A DNA stretch of 41,458 nucleotides from JAKLDO01 sp035354435. GTDB lineage: Bacteria; UBP6; UBA1177. The position numbers and the translations under genes are program-made. The first letter of the stretch is position 1; every line of letters starts with the position of its first letter. Below, one piece after another: positions 17,260-26,238 of this stretch. Where the stretch lies: assembly GCA_035354435.1 (NCBI GenBank), contig DAOQAY010000001.1, positions 1-41,458 of the forward strand. Reading direction: 5' to 3'. The notes under the pieces were generated by a model. The model searched no databases and was not told the origin of the DNA. It saw nothing but the letters and a program-made list of their open reading frames with translations.

Positions 17260-18039
17260 TTACTTATATATAATTGTCGAAAAATAATCCAGTCCTTCGC
17301 TAAGATTTTTTTCATTAAAAATCCTGCATTTTCCTTTTGAAACAACTGTTTCTATTTTAACCACTCTCGTCGGACTGCCTTTTAATCCGATATTTGAACT
17401 GTCACAGCCGGCATCTTTTGCGCTCAGTACTGTTATTTTCTTTCTGAAAGCCCTCGAAACATCATCAATGGACGGCATTCTCCTGATGTTTGAACCGCTT
17501 CCTACAGTTATCAGTACCGGCAATTCCGATCGCAATGTCAGCAATTCATTCTCTATTTCAGACCTGACTTCCAGATATCCGTCTATGCAGTTCACTTGAG
17601 TCACATAAGGGAGAACCGGAATATTTAAAATAGAAGAAACTTCTCCTGGAACTTGAGCGGTATCACCGTCTACTGCCTGCTTTCCGCAGATTATTATATC
17701 AGGAACACCGGTTACAGCCAGAATTCCTCTGGATAAAGTATATGCAGTAGCCCGGCAGTCCGATCCGGCAAACGCTTTATCATTAAGCAGAACCGCTTCA
17801 TCGGCACCGAGGGCCAAAGCCCTTCTCAAAACGATCTCCGAACTTACAGGACCCATTGTAAAAGCTGTGATTTTCACATCAGCAAACCTTTTTTTCAGTT
17901 CAACTGCCAGATCAAGACCGTATTCACAATAAGGGTTCAATATTGACTCTACACCGCTTCTGATAAGCGTGCCGGTCTCGTGATCTATTTTTATCCTGTC
18001 GGTCCTTGGAACCTGCTTGATCAAAACAGCTATGTTCAC
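17260..18039 (-). CDS. etfB: Electron transfer flavoprotein beta subunit
   Basis: The 259-residue product has the full family length: NIAVLIKQVPRT at the N-terminus, SILNPYCEYGLDLAVELKK, TMGPVSSEIVLRRALALGAD and the AMP/FAD-binding GKQAVDGDTAQVPGEVSSIL, ending with RRMPSIDDVSRA. GTG start overlapping the oxidase stop by 4 bases. With EtfA it shuttles electrons from the adjacent FAD oxidase. Whether the pair bifurcates (as in the lactate dehydrogenase-Etf complex of acetogens) cannot be decided by eye. It is the last gene of the trio; the glycan genes start 28 bases later. Confidence 0.93.
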   Translation of the reverse strand: MNIAVLIKQVPRTDRIKIDHETGTLIRSGVESILNPYCEYGLDLAVELKKRFADVKITAFTMGPVSSEIVLRRALALGADEAVLLNDKAFAGSDCRATAYTLSRGILAVTGVPDIIICGKQAVDGDTAQVPGEVSSILNIPVLPYVTQVNCIDGYLEVRSEIENELLTLRSELPVLITVGSGSNIRRMPSIDDVSRAFRKKITVLSAKDAGCDSSNIGLKGSPTRVVKIETVVSKGKCRIFNEKNLSEGLDYFSTIIYK

Positions 18040-19571
18040 TTCATCTCCATGTATTCAAACATATTGTTCCTGTTCAACAAATATCCCGGGTCAAAGAAAA
18101 ACTTCACTCTTTTCATTTCAGAAATTCCGTTCTCTCCATACATTTCAACGAGATACCTGTGTTTTATTTTTCCTATTCCATGCTCAGCGGAAACTGTACC
18201 TTTCAGCTCGACAGCATAACCTGCAAGTTTTTTATATATTTCAAAACCCTTTTTCAGATCTTCAACATTTTCAGGAATTATGTTTATGTGAAGATGATTA
18301 TTACCGATATGACCGAAAACGACATAATTCAAACCGCTTCTATCAAGGATATCATGATAAAAAGCCGTCATCATTTCAAAGTTCTCATCCGGTACTGCAA
18401 GGTCTGTTCCGAGCTTGTGAATTTCAGGATATATTTTTTTAATTTCAGAAATATAAGTATTTACCGTTTCAGGAAGAGCGTGTCTGAAAGCCCTTATCCT
18501 TTCGATCTCAATTTCCTCCCAGGCACACCAGCTGAAAGCATCACGCACATTCAGCTTTTCTTCAATTTCATCAACGATATCAGAAACTTCTGCAACACCA
18601 AGTTTGTCAAGAGCTATGTCAAAGAATACTGCCGTTTTAAATTCAGGTTCAATCTCAGGAATGTTTATAGATGATCTGTCACGGTTTCTTTTTTTTCTGA
18701 GCATTTCCAGTCCGCGTTCATCGACATATTCAATAAAAACAGGATCAAGCTCTTTGTTTTTCTTAAGCATCTTGACAAATTCAAGAGCCTTATGTTCGTT
18801 TTTCAGAAATTTGATCATACTGAAAGAGGGATACTTCCTTTCAAGCCATATCTCGACACCTGTAACAATTCCAAGTATTCCTTCAGAGCCGATAAAAATA
18901 TCTATCAGGTCCATATTCTTTCTGGAATAGAGCCCGGCGGCATTTTTACATTCCGGCATTTTTATATCAGGTATCAAAAAATGTTTTCCGTTGATCTCCA
19001 TGGAACCGTTATCATCAGCGAACTGCTCTCCCCTTTTTATAACTGCGATCTCTCCATCCGGAAGAATAATCTCCAAAGATTTTATCCAGTTCCGTGTCGG
19101 TCCGTATCTGAATGATGAGGCGCCGCTTGCATTTGTTGCAACTGTTCCACCTATCGAAGCTCCCATTTCAGTCGGATCTACCGGGTAAAAAAGTTCATAT
19201 CCTGTCATATCAAAATACTCTTTCCTGTGCAGGAACTCTTTGATATCATTGAGCGTAACTCCGGCATCCACTTTAAGAAAGAATTTTTTTGCATCTTTAT
19301 CAAAACTTACAGCACCGGAATTTTTCATCTTTTCAATTGAAATAACAAACCCGCCGAAAGGGACAGCTCCGCCGGTAATCCCGGTCCCTTTTCCATAAAC
19401 TGTGAAAGGAATGATTTCCTGATTGCAGTATTTTACTATCTGTGATGTCTGCAAAGCATTTTCAGGAAAAAAGATCCTTACTGCATTTCCGCCGCTCAGT
19501 CTGCTTTCGTCGCAGAGATATTCTCCGTCAGAACCGGCTGCCCTGTTTGTGATTTCATCAAATATTGTCAT
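18036..19571 (-). CDS. FAD-linked oxidase, GlcD / D-lactate dehydrogenase type
   Basis: The 511-residue product has an N-terminal FAD_binding_4 (PCMH-type) domain: PFTVYGKGTGITGGAVPFGG, VDPTEMGASIGGTVATNASG, GSEGILGIVTGVEIW. The C-terminal FAD-oxidase domain has the metal/substrate histidines in FGHIGNNHLHINI and VSAEHGIGKIKH. This is the D-2-hydroxyacid dehydrogenase family (D-lactate, glycolate, D-2-hydroxyglutarate). There is no C-terminal iron-sulphur domain. Being placed between etfA and etfB with overlaps of 14 and 4 bases strongly suggests electrons go to that Etf pair. The substrate is inferred only; D-lactate is the leading candidate. Confidence 0.9.
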   Translation of the reverse strand: MTIFDEITNRAAGSDGEYLCDESRLSGGNAVRIFFPENALQTSQIVKYCNQEIIPFTVYGKGTGITGGAVPFGGFVISIEKMKNSGAVSFDKDAKKFFLKVDAGVTLNDIKEFLHRKEYFDMTGYELFYPVDPTEMGASIGGTVATNASGASSFRYGPTRNWIKSLEIILPDGEIAVIKRGEQFADDNGSMEINGKHFLIPDIKMPECKNAAGLYSRKNMDLIDIFIGSEGILGIVTGVEIWLERKYPSFSMIKFLKNEHKALEFVKMLKKNKELDPVFIEYVDERGLEMLRKKRNRDRSSINIPEIEPEFKTAVFFDIALDKLGVAEVSDIVDEIEEKLNVRDAFSWCAWEEIEIERIRAFRHALPETVNTYISEIKKIYPEIHKLGTDLAVPDENFEMMTAFYHDILDRSGLNYVVFGHIGNNHLHINIIPENVEDLKKGFEIYKKLAGYAVELKGTVSAEHGIGKIKHRYLVEMYGENGISEMKRVKFFFDPGYLLNRNNMFEYMEMK

Positions 19572-20559
19572 TTTTCACCGTTTTCTTCAAAAGATTCAAA
19601 GCTTTCAGCCATTCACCTGCATCCATCACAAATCCGGCATCTGCAACAGAGAATATTTCAGCGTTCCGGTCAGAATTCACTGCAATTATCTTTGAAGAGG
19701 TCTTCATTCCGGCAAGGTGCTGAGGAGCTCCGGATATCCCGACGGCAATGTAAATATCAGGAGATATCGTCTTGCCTGACTGCCCTACCTGTCTTGAATG
19801 AGGCATCAGTCCGGCTTCAACAACTTTTCTGGAACAGGCGAGCACGCCTCCTATCGATTTAGCGAACTCATCAAATTTACTTATCATTTCCTTAGATCTT
19901 ATTCCCATTCCGATTGCAACAACAACTTTCGCATTTTCAATTTTATCGCTTTCTTTTACTTCAAGACTCAGACGATCAACCTGAATTACATCAGCCACAG
20001 ATAAACTTTCAGTCCAGCTTGTTACAATAATATTTTTCCTGTCACCGGAATACTGTTCTTTTTTGAAAACTGAAGGTCTCACACTCGCCATTTGAGGATT
20101 TGATGACGGAGAAATAATATGAGCGAGTATGTTTCCGCCCAGCGCAGGTCTGATCTGAACAAGTCTGTTTGTTTTATCGATCTCGAACCCTGTGCAGTCA
20201 GCTGTTATCCCGCATTTAAGATTTGCCGCTACTTTCGGTGCAAGCATCCTTCCGTAATCAGTAGCTCCGAAAAAAACTATCGAAGGATCATATTTTCTTA
20301 TTATATCCGATACTGTCTGAGTGTCTGATCCGAGAGGGAAAAAACCTTTCAGAGACCTTTGAGCGATAATAATTTCATCCGCTCCGTATTTTTTCAATTC
20401 CGAAATATCAGCAATTTCATCACAAAGCACTGCGGCAATGACCTTTCCGCCAGTGAGATCTGCAATTCTTCGTCCCTCAGATACAAGTTCATAAGAAATA
20501 TTCTTGAGCGTACTGTTTATATCGACTTCACAAAAAACCATCAATCCGGACGGAACCAT
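19558..20559 (-). CDS. etfA: Electron transfer flavoprotein alpha subunit
   Basis: The 333-residue product shows the conserved C-terminal FAD domain: SRKVVEAGLMPHSRQVGQSG, PDIYIAVGISGAPQHLAGMK and IIAVNSDRNAEIFSVADAGF. The N-terminal half has VIAAVLCDEIADISELKKYG and LAPKVAANLKCGITADCTGF. No N-terminal ferredoxin domain is present, unlike the LctC subunit of acetogens. The start ATG at 20559 has AGGAG 8 bases upstream. It directly follows the radical SAM gene with no gap and overlaps the oxidase by 14 bases. Confidence 0.95.
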   Translation of the reverse strand: MVPSGLMVFCEVDINSTLKNISYELVSEGRRIADLTGGKVIAAVLCDEIADISELKKYGADEIIIAQRSLKGFFPLGSDTQTVSDIIRKYDPSIVFFGATDYGRMLAPKVAANLKCGITADCTGFEIDKTNRLVQIRPALGGNILAHIISPSSNPQMASVRPSVFKKEQYSGDRKNIIVTSWTESLSVADVIQVDRLSLEVKESDKIENAKVVVAIGMGIRSKEMISKFDEFAKSIGGVLACSRKVVEAGLMPHSRQVGQSGKTISPDIYIAVGISGAPQHLAGMKTSSKIIAVNSDRNAEIFSVADAGFVMDAGEWLKALNLLKKTVKNDNI

Positions 20560-21882
20560 TCAATTAACTCCTAAGCTATGATCTTCCTGTATCAGTCTTA
20601 TAAAATCATCACCTTTCAACTGCCCGCACAGCACATCGACCACACTGTCTTTATAAGAAAAGAATTCGACCTTGACCTTTTTTTCAAGCTCAGTGAGTCC
20701 TTTTCTAATAACATCCATATAAATTTTATATTCCTTTTTTGTCATCATAGGTTCAAATGCATAAGGTGTAAAAGGTTTCGGAGCAAAAGGAGCAATTGAA
20801 AGGTCTGTTTCATTGAGCAGTTTTCTGCTGTCGAGATCTTTTAACAGTCCGATAACATCTGTTGCTTCTTTCGCCGGATCTGTTCCAGGAAGTCCTGCTA
20901 TCAGATAAATTCTTGATTTCATTTCATATTTCTTCAATATCGTCATCGCATTTAATATCGTTTCCGTGGAGAGATTTTTCAATATCCTGCTTCTGGTCGC
21001 CTCGTTTGCACTTTCGACCGCGACAGTCACAGTTCTGACGGAACATTTTTTAAGAAGAGATATCCTGCGGTCTGTTATTTCAACAGCTTTCAGAGAAGAG
21101 AGAGAAAGTGATATTGAATTTTCCGCACATTTTTCCAGTATTTCATCAAAAAAACTCACACTTGCCAAAGATGCTCCCATAAGCGCAACACCTTGTTTTT
21201 CCTCGATAGATTGCTCAACGATTTCCATCACTTTGCTTCTGTCAGCTTCACGGAAAGTTTTGTAAGCATAAGTTGCGGCACAAAATTTACACCTGTTGGT
21301 ACAACCTCTGCTTATTTCAATGATCTTCCTGTTGTTAAAACAATTGCCGTACTTGTGGAGCATCTTGTTCGAGCAGACAGAAAAAGCACCACTGGACGCA
21401 TATGTCGTTCCGAAGCTCTCTTTTCCATCAGTTAAAGCATATGGCAGTGTATTGATAAAACTGAAAACAGCTTCTCTTGTCTCAAGCTCCATCATTTTTT
21501 TTATGTCACTTTCCATACACTCCCCTTCACCGGTAAAGACAGCATCAAAGATCAGGTTCAAAGGCTCAGGGTTCAGCATTACAGCGATTCCGCCAGCTAT
21601 AAGTATAGGAAACATTCCGTTTTCACGATCTTTTTTCAACAAAGGTATTCGATTTTCCTTCAGAATCTTTACAAAATTAAAAAAACTCAGACCGTATGAT
21701 ACTGAAACAAAGACAAACGGTGTTCTATGCAATTTTGTATCGTAAAATATTCCTGAATTTGAATCAAGCGTCACAAGGTCGGGAGAATATTCCTCAAAAG
21801 CATTGAAAAACCAGTGTACAGCAAGATTAGAAATAGCAATATCTCTATTTTCAGGATAGATTAAAACAGGTCTTACTGACAC
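20560..21882 (-). CDS. Radical SAM protein with a B12-binding-like N-terminal region
   Basis: The 440-residue product has an N-terminal region (about 1-150) with the look of the cobalamin-binding or Rossmann domain found in this class (PFVFVSVSYGLSFFNFVKIL, FPILIAGGIAVMLNPEPL, VFTGEGECMES). It then has the radical SAM cluster CTNRCKFC (Cys194, Cys198, Cys201) and the TIM-barrel motifs VALMGASLASVSFFDE and VESANEATRSRI. Most similar in layout to the uncharacterised B12-binding radical SAM family (TIGR03960-like); no classic DxHxxG cobalamin motif is seen. GTG start with a weak ribosome site. It lies between ftsZ and etfA, spaced 2 and 0 bases. Function unknown. Confidence 0.85.
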   Translation of the reverse strand: MSVRPVLIYPENRDIAISNLAVHWFFNAFEEYSPDLVTLDSNSGIFYDTKLHRTPFVFVSVSYGLSFFNFVKILKENRIPLLKKDRENGMFPILIAGGIAVMLNPEPLNLIFDAVFTGEGECMESDIKKMMELETREAVFSFINTLPYALTDGKESFGTTYASSGAFSVCSNKMLHKYGNCFNNRKIIEISRGCTNRCKFCAATYAYKTFREADRSKVMEIVEQSIEEKQGVALMGASLASVSFFDEILEKCAENSISLSLSSLKAVEITDRRISLLKKCSVRTVTVAVESANEATRSRILKNLSTETILNAMTILKKYEMKSRIYLIAGLPGTDPAKEATDVIGLLKDLDSRKLLNETDLSIAPFAPKPFTPYAFEPMMTKKEYKIYMDVIRKGLTELEKKVKVEFFSYKDSVVDVLCGQLKGDDFIRLIQEDHSLGVN

Positions 21883-21884
21883 GG

Positions 21885-23231
21885 CTATCTGGTTTTTTCA
21901 ATTACAAGTTTGTCGACCTTTTTTTCAATGACGGATTCGTTATTTTTAGCTTTTCTCAAATATGCAGGAATGTTCTTGTCATCAAGATTGATATTCTTGC
22001 CGTCATGCAGATCAAGCTCATCATCAAGGTTTGAAGCACTTACTATCTTATCTTTTTCAATAACGAACACCTCTTCCTTTTTTGCGGCAGGAGCAAGCTC
22101 CTCCATTATCACTTCGACCTGATCATCAATCAGTTCTCCGGAATCCGATTTTGCAGTATCTTCTTTTCCCATATCAAAGATCGTGCCCTGATCCCTGGCT
22201 TCAATCTTGCTTTTGACCTTAGGTGCAATATTTGCCGCACTTACAGCATCTTCCGAGGCTTCGGCAACAATAAGGGCATAAACCTTGTCACAGGATTCGC
22301 TCATTGATGCACCCCAGATAAGATCTCCATCTTCGTGAAGCTGTTTTGAAAGAAATTCAACCGCATCAGCAAACTCTTTCATGGGAGTGCCCGCACCGCC
22401 GAAATGAAGAAGCATCTTTTTGGAACCGGATATAGTGAAATCGGCAAGCAGCGGATTGTTAAGCGCCTCCTTTACTGCGTTGATTGCCGCACCTTCACCT
22501 GTTGCACTGCCGAATCCGAACATTGCAAGACCCATGTTTTTCATCGTTTCCCGAACATCTGCAAAATCAACATTGACATATGACTTATTACAGATCAACT
22601 CCGAAAGATTTCTGACAGCATATATCAGAACTTCATTGGGTTTTTTGAACATATCGAATGTCATATCATCATCACTTGCAATATCGAGAAGTCTCTGATT
22701 AGGTATTACAACAAGAGTATCGACATTCTTTCTTAGAGCGTCCATCCCCTCCATCGCATATCTGTGTTTCTTTTTTGCTTCGAAGTTAAACGGTTTTGTT
22801 ACTATCCCCACTGTAAGAATACCCATATTCCTTGCAACTTCGGCAACAACAGCTGCGGCGCCTGTTCCTGTTCCGCCTCCCATTCCGGCAGTAATAAAAA
22901 GCATGTCCAGACCTTCAAGCGACTGTGCTATTGAAACTTTGCTTTCTTCCGCTGCAAGTCTCCCGATCTCTGGAACACCTCCGGCACCCATACCCCTTGT
23001 CAGATCCGGACCAAGCTGTATCTTAACATTGGCACGAGTCCCTTCAAGAGCCTGAACATCGGTGTTTGAGGCAATTATCATAACATCGTTGAAGACAGAG
23101 TACTTGCCGTTATTCTCGGCATTTACAAAAGCATCTCTTTCTTCACACATCATGTCAACAGCATTGCAACCGCCACCTCCGACACCGACAACCCCGATTT
23201 TAACGACCATACTGCTTAAAACCGCTGCCAT
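21885..23231 (-). CDS. ftsZ: Cell division protein FtsZ
   Basis: The 448-residue tubulin-like GTPase forms the Z ring. It has IGVVGVGGGGCNAV, the tubulin signature GMGGGTGTG (116-124), TKPFNFE and the catalytic T7 loop NVDFADVRETM (220-230). The linker is acidic and the FtsA/ZipA-binding peptide IPAYLRK is at 421-427, followed by an unusual charged tail of about 21 residues. Compared with E. coli FtsZ there are about 14 extra residues between helix H1 and the NTD loop (about 33-48). The ATG at 23231 with GGAGG 5 bases upstream is preferred to the in-frame GTG four codons earlier. Follows ftsA after 19 bases. Confidence 0.97.
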   Translation of the reverse strand: MAAVLSSMVVKIGVVGVGGGGCNAVDMMCEERDAFVNAENNGKYSVFNDVMIIASNTDVQALEGTRANVKIQLGPDLTRGMGAGGVPEIGRLAAEESKVSIAQSLEGLDMLFITAGMGGGTGTGAAAVVAEVARNMGILTVGIVTKPFNFEAKKKHRYAMEGMDALRKNVDTLVVIPNQRLLDIASDDDMTFDMFKKPNEVLIYAVRNLSELICNKSYVNVDFADVRETMKNMGLAMFGFGSATGEGAAINAVKEALNNPLLADFTISGSKKMLLHFGGAGTPMKEFADAVEFLSKQLHEDGDLIWGASMSESCDKVYALIVAEASEDAVSAANIAPKVKSKIEARDQGTIFDMGKEDTAKSDSGELIDDQVEVIMEELAPAAKKEEVFVIEKDKIVSASNLDDELDLHDGKNINLDDKNIPAYLRKAKNNESVIEKKVDKLVIEKTR

Positions 23232-23250
23232 TTCCGCCTCCACAGGTTAT

Positions 23251-24480
23251 TTATTCAAAAAATCTTCTAAAAAATTCTCCGAGTTTGCTCATAAATCCGT
23301 TATTTTTGTCCTTGAATCTCATTTTGCCCCTTTCGGCAAAATAATTGATTATTCCGACAGAAGTTGAAAATGACGGTGAGCTTAAAACATCTTTAAATCC
23401 GCTTGATGCCTCATTTATTTTAGGTCTTCCGACTCTGACCGGCTGTTCGAAAACATCTTTGGCAAGAGACTGGATATCCTTTAGTTCTGATGTTCCGCCG
23501 GTAAGAACAATATTTGTCTGAATAAGACTTTCTTTCATTTCCTCATTCAGCCTTTTCCTTACTGACATAAGAATCTCTTCCACTCTGGGGGCAAGAACAC
23601 TGGCAAGAAAATGTACTTTTTTCACCTTCTTCTCTTCAGTACCTATGATACTCACCTCTATCTCTTCATCACTTGAAACATAGTCCGGTCTGGCACTGCC
23701 GAACCTGCATTTGATCCTTTCAGCTTCAACAGGAGGTATCCTCATTGCATAGCTTATATCTGTCGTTATGAACTTTCCGCCCATCGGAATAACCGCCGTA
23801 TATACCGGATCCCCTTTATGGTAAACAGTTATGTCCGTTGTTCCTTCACCGATATCAATAAGTGCGACACCGAGCTGCTTTTCATCCTCTTCAAGCACTG
23901 CCCATCCGCCTGCAATACCGTTAACAAGCACATCTTCAACCCGCAAGCCTGCATCTTCAACAGATTTTGCAAGATTTTTAAGCATTGCAGAAGATGATGT
24001 CAGAATGTGGACTTTCACTTCAAGTCTTCTTCCGGCCATACCTTTCGGATTCCTTATGCCGGCCTGATCATCAACAACAAATTCACCTATTTCTACATTT
24101 ATTATCTGTCTGTCACTTGGAAGACTGATATTTCTTGCCTGTTCAATAACACGGTCAATATCGGTCTGCGCCACTTCCCGGCCTCTTACTGTAACAACAC
24201 CGTGACTGTTCATTGATGCGACATGATCACCTGAAAGTCCGATATATACCGATTTAATATGAATATCGGCTATCTTTTCAGCTTCGGCGATGGATTCCTG
24301 AATAGATCTGGTGGTTGCTTCCATATTAACGACATTCCCGGCAATAATTCCATTCTCGTTCTTTGCAACACCCTTACCGATGAACTGAACTTTTCTGTCA
24401 CTTTCTATTTTTGCGACAAGAGTTGTAACTTTCTTGGTGCCGACATCCAAGGCTACAATAATATTGTCATTTTTAGGCAT
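23251..24480 (-). CDS. ftsA: Cell division protein FtsA
   Basis: The 409-residue actin-like ATPase tethers FtsZ to the membrane. It has IVALDVGTKKVTTLVAKI (phosphate 1), LIDIGEGTTDITVYHKGD (phosphate 2), IVLTGGTSELKDI (adenosine motif) and the SHS2 (1C) region KSVYIGLSGDHVASMNSHG. The chain ends in an amphipathic helix MSKLGEFFRRFFE suited to membrane binding. I chose the ATG at 24480 because its AGGGGG is 5 bases upstream; a GTG directly before it is in frame. Standard order ftsQ-ftsA-ftsZ, overlapping ftsQ by 8 bases. Confidence 0.96.
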   Translation of the reverse strand: MPKNDNIIVALDVGTKKVTTLVAKIESDRKVQFIGKGVAKNENGIIAGNVVNMEATTRSIQESIAEAEKIADIHIKSVYIGLSGDHVASMNSHGVVTVRGREVAQTDIDRVIEQARNISLPSDRQIINVEIGEFVVDDQAGIRNPKGMAGRRLEVKVHILTSSSAMLKNLAKSVEDAGLRVEDVLVNGIAGGWAVLEEDEKQLGVALIDIGEGTTDITVYHKGDPVYTAVIPMGGKFITTDISYAMRIPPVEAERIKCRFGSARPDYVSSDEEIEVSIIGTEEKKVKKVHFLASVLAPRVEEILMSVRKRLNEEMKESLIQTNIVLTGGTSELKDIQSLAKDVFEQPVRVGRPKINEASSGFKDVLSSPSFSTSVGIINYFAERGKMRFKDKNNGFMSKLGEFFRRFFE

Positions 24481-25336
24481 CACTCCCCCTCTTTATATTT
24501 TGAAATACTTTTCCCACAATAACTCTTATCTTTTTATCCTTTTCTGTTTTTTCAAAAATATATTCTCCCGCCCACTTGTTCTCATTTAAGAACTTTGATG
24601 CGATATTCATGAACAGATTCTTCATTTCATCAATCTCGGCTATATCAAGAACTTTGCCGAAGTTTATTGCCGATCTCAAAGATCCTGCCCCTTCACAATC
24701 AGCAATGAAGCCTCCTGTAACATCGAATTTTATACTTTTAATTGAGCAGATCCCGGAGCATTGTTTCCAGCTGTCTGTTATAGAGACAGCTGTTTTTATC
24801 TTCTCTTCTCTCAATTCCGGACCTACAGAATCGTAATCAATGTGAAAAAAAGAAAGAGATCCATCAGTTTCACCGGGAAACGCTTTTTTAAAAACAATCC
24901 CTTCAGAATCGGCAAACCACATAGTGAACATATCTTTTTCTTCACCATTGATTTCAGACTTCTTCCTGCTGTTTACTATCAGAGCCGGCTTATACTCAAC
25001 GATCGTAACACTCACTGAATCGGGAAATATCTTCTTAACTGTTGCATTCTTTATCCAGCCGTTGGACATAAGATATGACTCAATTTTTCTTTCATCTATT
25101 TCAAACCAGCTCTTCTCCTGATCAAGACCGGAGATGAGAAGCACTTCATTCTTTTCAACTTTTGAAGTTCCCGTAATTTCTACTTTATCAGGAAACACTT
25201 TGACCATATCACTCTTTTTCCAGTCAGAAATAAGATCCGAACATATCATAAAAAAGGCAATAAAAAGAAAAGTCGTTGTATAAATCAAAAACGCATACAG
25301 CAGAGTATATGCTATTTTTCCGATCTTTTTCAGCAA
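24473..25336 (-). CDS. ftsQ: Cell division protein FtsQ/DivIB (POTRA)
   Basis: The 287-residue product has one N-terminal membrane helix (TLLYAFLIYTTTFLFIAFFM). A POTRA-type domain follows (KVFPDKVEITGTSKVEKNEV, SWFEIDERKIESYL, KNATVKKIFPDSVSVTIVEY), then a longer FtsQ domain. It links the FtsBL-FtsWI complex at the division site. TTG start with GAGG 7 bases upstream; it overlaps ddl by 7 bases. The call rests on topology, POTRA-like sequence and position between ddl and ftsA. Confidence 0.88.
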   Translation of the reverse strand: MLKKIGKIAYTLLYAFLIYTTTFLFIAFFMICSDLISDWKKSDMVKVFPDKVEITGTSKVEKNEVLLISGLDQEKSWFEIDERKIESYLMSNGWIKNATVKKIFPDSVSVTIVEYKPALIVNSRKKSEINGEEKDMFTMWFADSEGIVFKKAFPGETDGSLSFFHIDYDSVGPELREEKIKTAVSITDSWKQCSGICSIKSIKFDVTGGFIADCEGAGSLRSAINFGKVLDIAEIDEMKNLFMNIASKFLNENKWAGEYIFEKTEKDKKIRVIVGKVFQNIKRGSDA

Positions 25337-26238
25337 AGCAGCGCCTCTTCCATTAATTTTTCAATAAGGTTGAGATAGCTTATCCCCCTTTTACCTGCGA
25401 TCATCGGCACAAGAGAATGAGAAGTCATGCCGGGAAGTGTGTTTATCTCAAGCATGATATAATCATCGCCGTTCACAATAAAATCACTTCTTGAGACACC
25501 TTTGCATCCTATCGCTTTATGAAGTTTCAATGCGGCATCCCATATTTCCATGCTTACTTTCTCACTATAGTCAGGGTCGACTATATACTTGGTTTTGTCA
25601 CTTAAATATTTTGATTCAAAATCATAAAATTCATTTGCAGGAATTATTTCAACATCTCCAAGCACTTCATTAAGAAGTACTGCAACATTTATTTCCCTGC
25701 CTTTAAAAAATTTTTCACACAGATAAACCATTCCGGGTTTAAGCTGGGGAACAGTCTCTTTCCATATCTCTTTATTTTTAATTATGTATACGCCGCGACT
25801 TGATCCGTTTACAGGATCTTTGATCACAAACGGAAATTTCATCGGAATTTCCATATCATGCTCAAAAACGATACTCATTCCCGGAGATACTTTTATTCCG
25901 CATTCTTTCATGACCGCTCTGGCTATAATCTTGTTCATTCCCGCAGCACTGGCGCAAACTCCCGAATTTGTATAAGGGATCTTCATCATTTCAAGCAGAC
26001 CCTGAACTGTACCGTCCTCACCGTATTTTCCATGAAGACCGTTAACAACTACATCGGGGGTTAATTCTCTGAGCTTAAGGTCCAGATCAAATCCTGCATC
26101 AACGAAAACTGCATTCCCGTATCCGCCTTTTATCAGCGTGTCGTGCAGCATCTTTCCTGTTTCAAGACTTACCGATCTTTCATCTGACATACCGCCTGCG
26201 ATCACAGCGATCCTCATCTTTTTTGAAAGTTTACTCAT
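25330..26238 (-). CDS. ddl: D-alanine--D-alanine ligase
   Basis: The 302-residue ATP-grasp enzyme makes the D-Ala-D-Ala dipeptide for MurF. Motifs: IAVIAGGMSDERSVSLETG near the N-terminus, VVNGLHGKYGEDGTVQGLLE, PFVIKDPVNGSSRGVYIIKN (ATP lid), KGVSRSDFIVNGDDYIMLEI and NTLPGMTSHSLVP at the C-terminal active site. Full length. ATG at 26238 has only a distant GAGG; a second ATG seven codons in is possible. Overlaps murB by 8 bases. Confidence 0.95.
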   Translation of the reverse strand: MSKLSKKMRIAVIAGGMSDERSVSLETGKMLHDTLIKGGYGNAVFVDAGFDLDLKLRELTPDVVVNGLHGKYGEDGTVQGLLEMMKIPYTNSGVCASAAGMNKIIARAVMKECGIKVSPGMSIVFEHDMEIPMKFPFVIKDPVNGSSRGVYIIKNKEIWKETVPQLKPGMVYLCEKFFKGREINVAVLLNEVLGDVEIIPANEFYDFESKYLSDKTKYIVDPDYSEKVSMEIWDAALKLHKAIGCKGVSRSDFIVNGDDYIMLEINTLPGMTSHSLVPMIAGKRGISYLNLIEKLMEEALLC

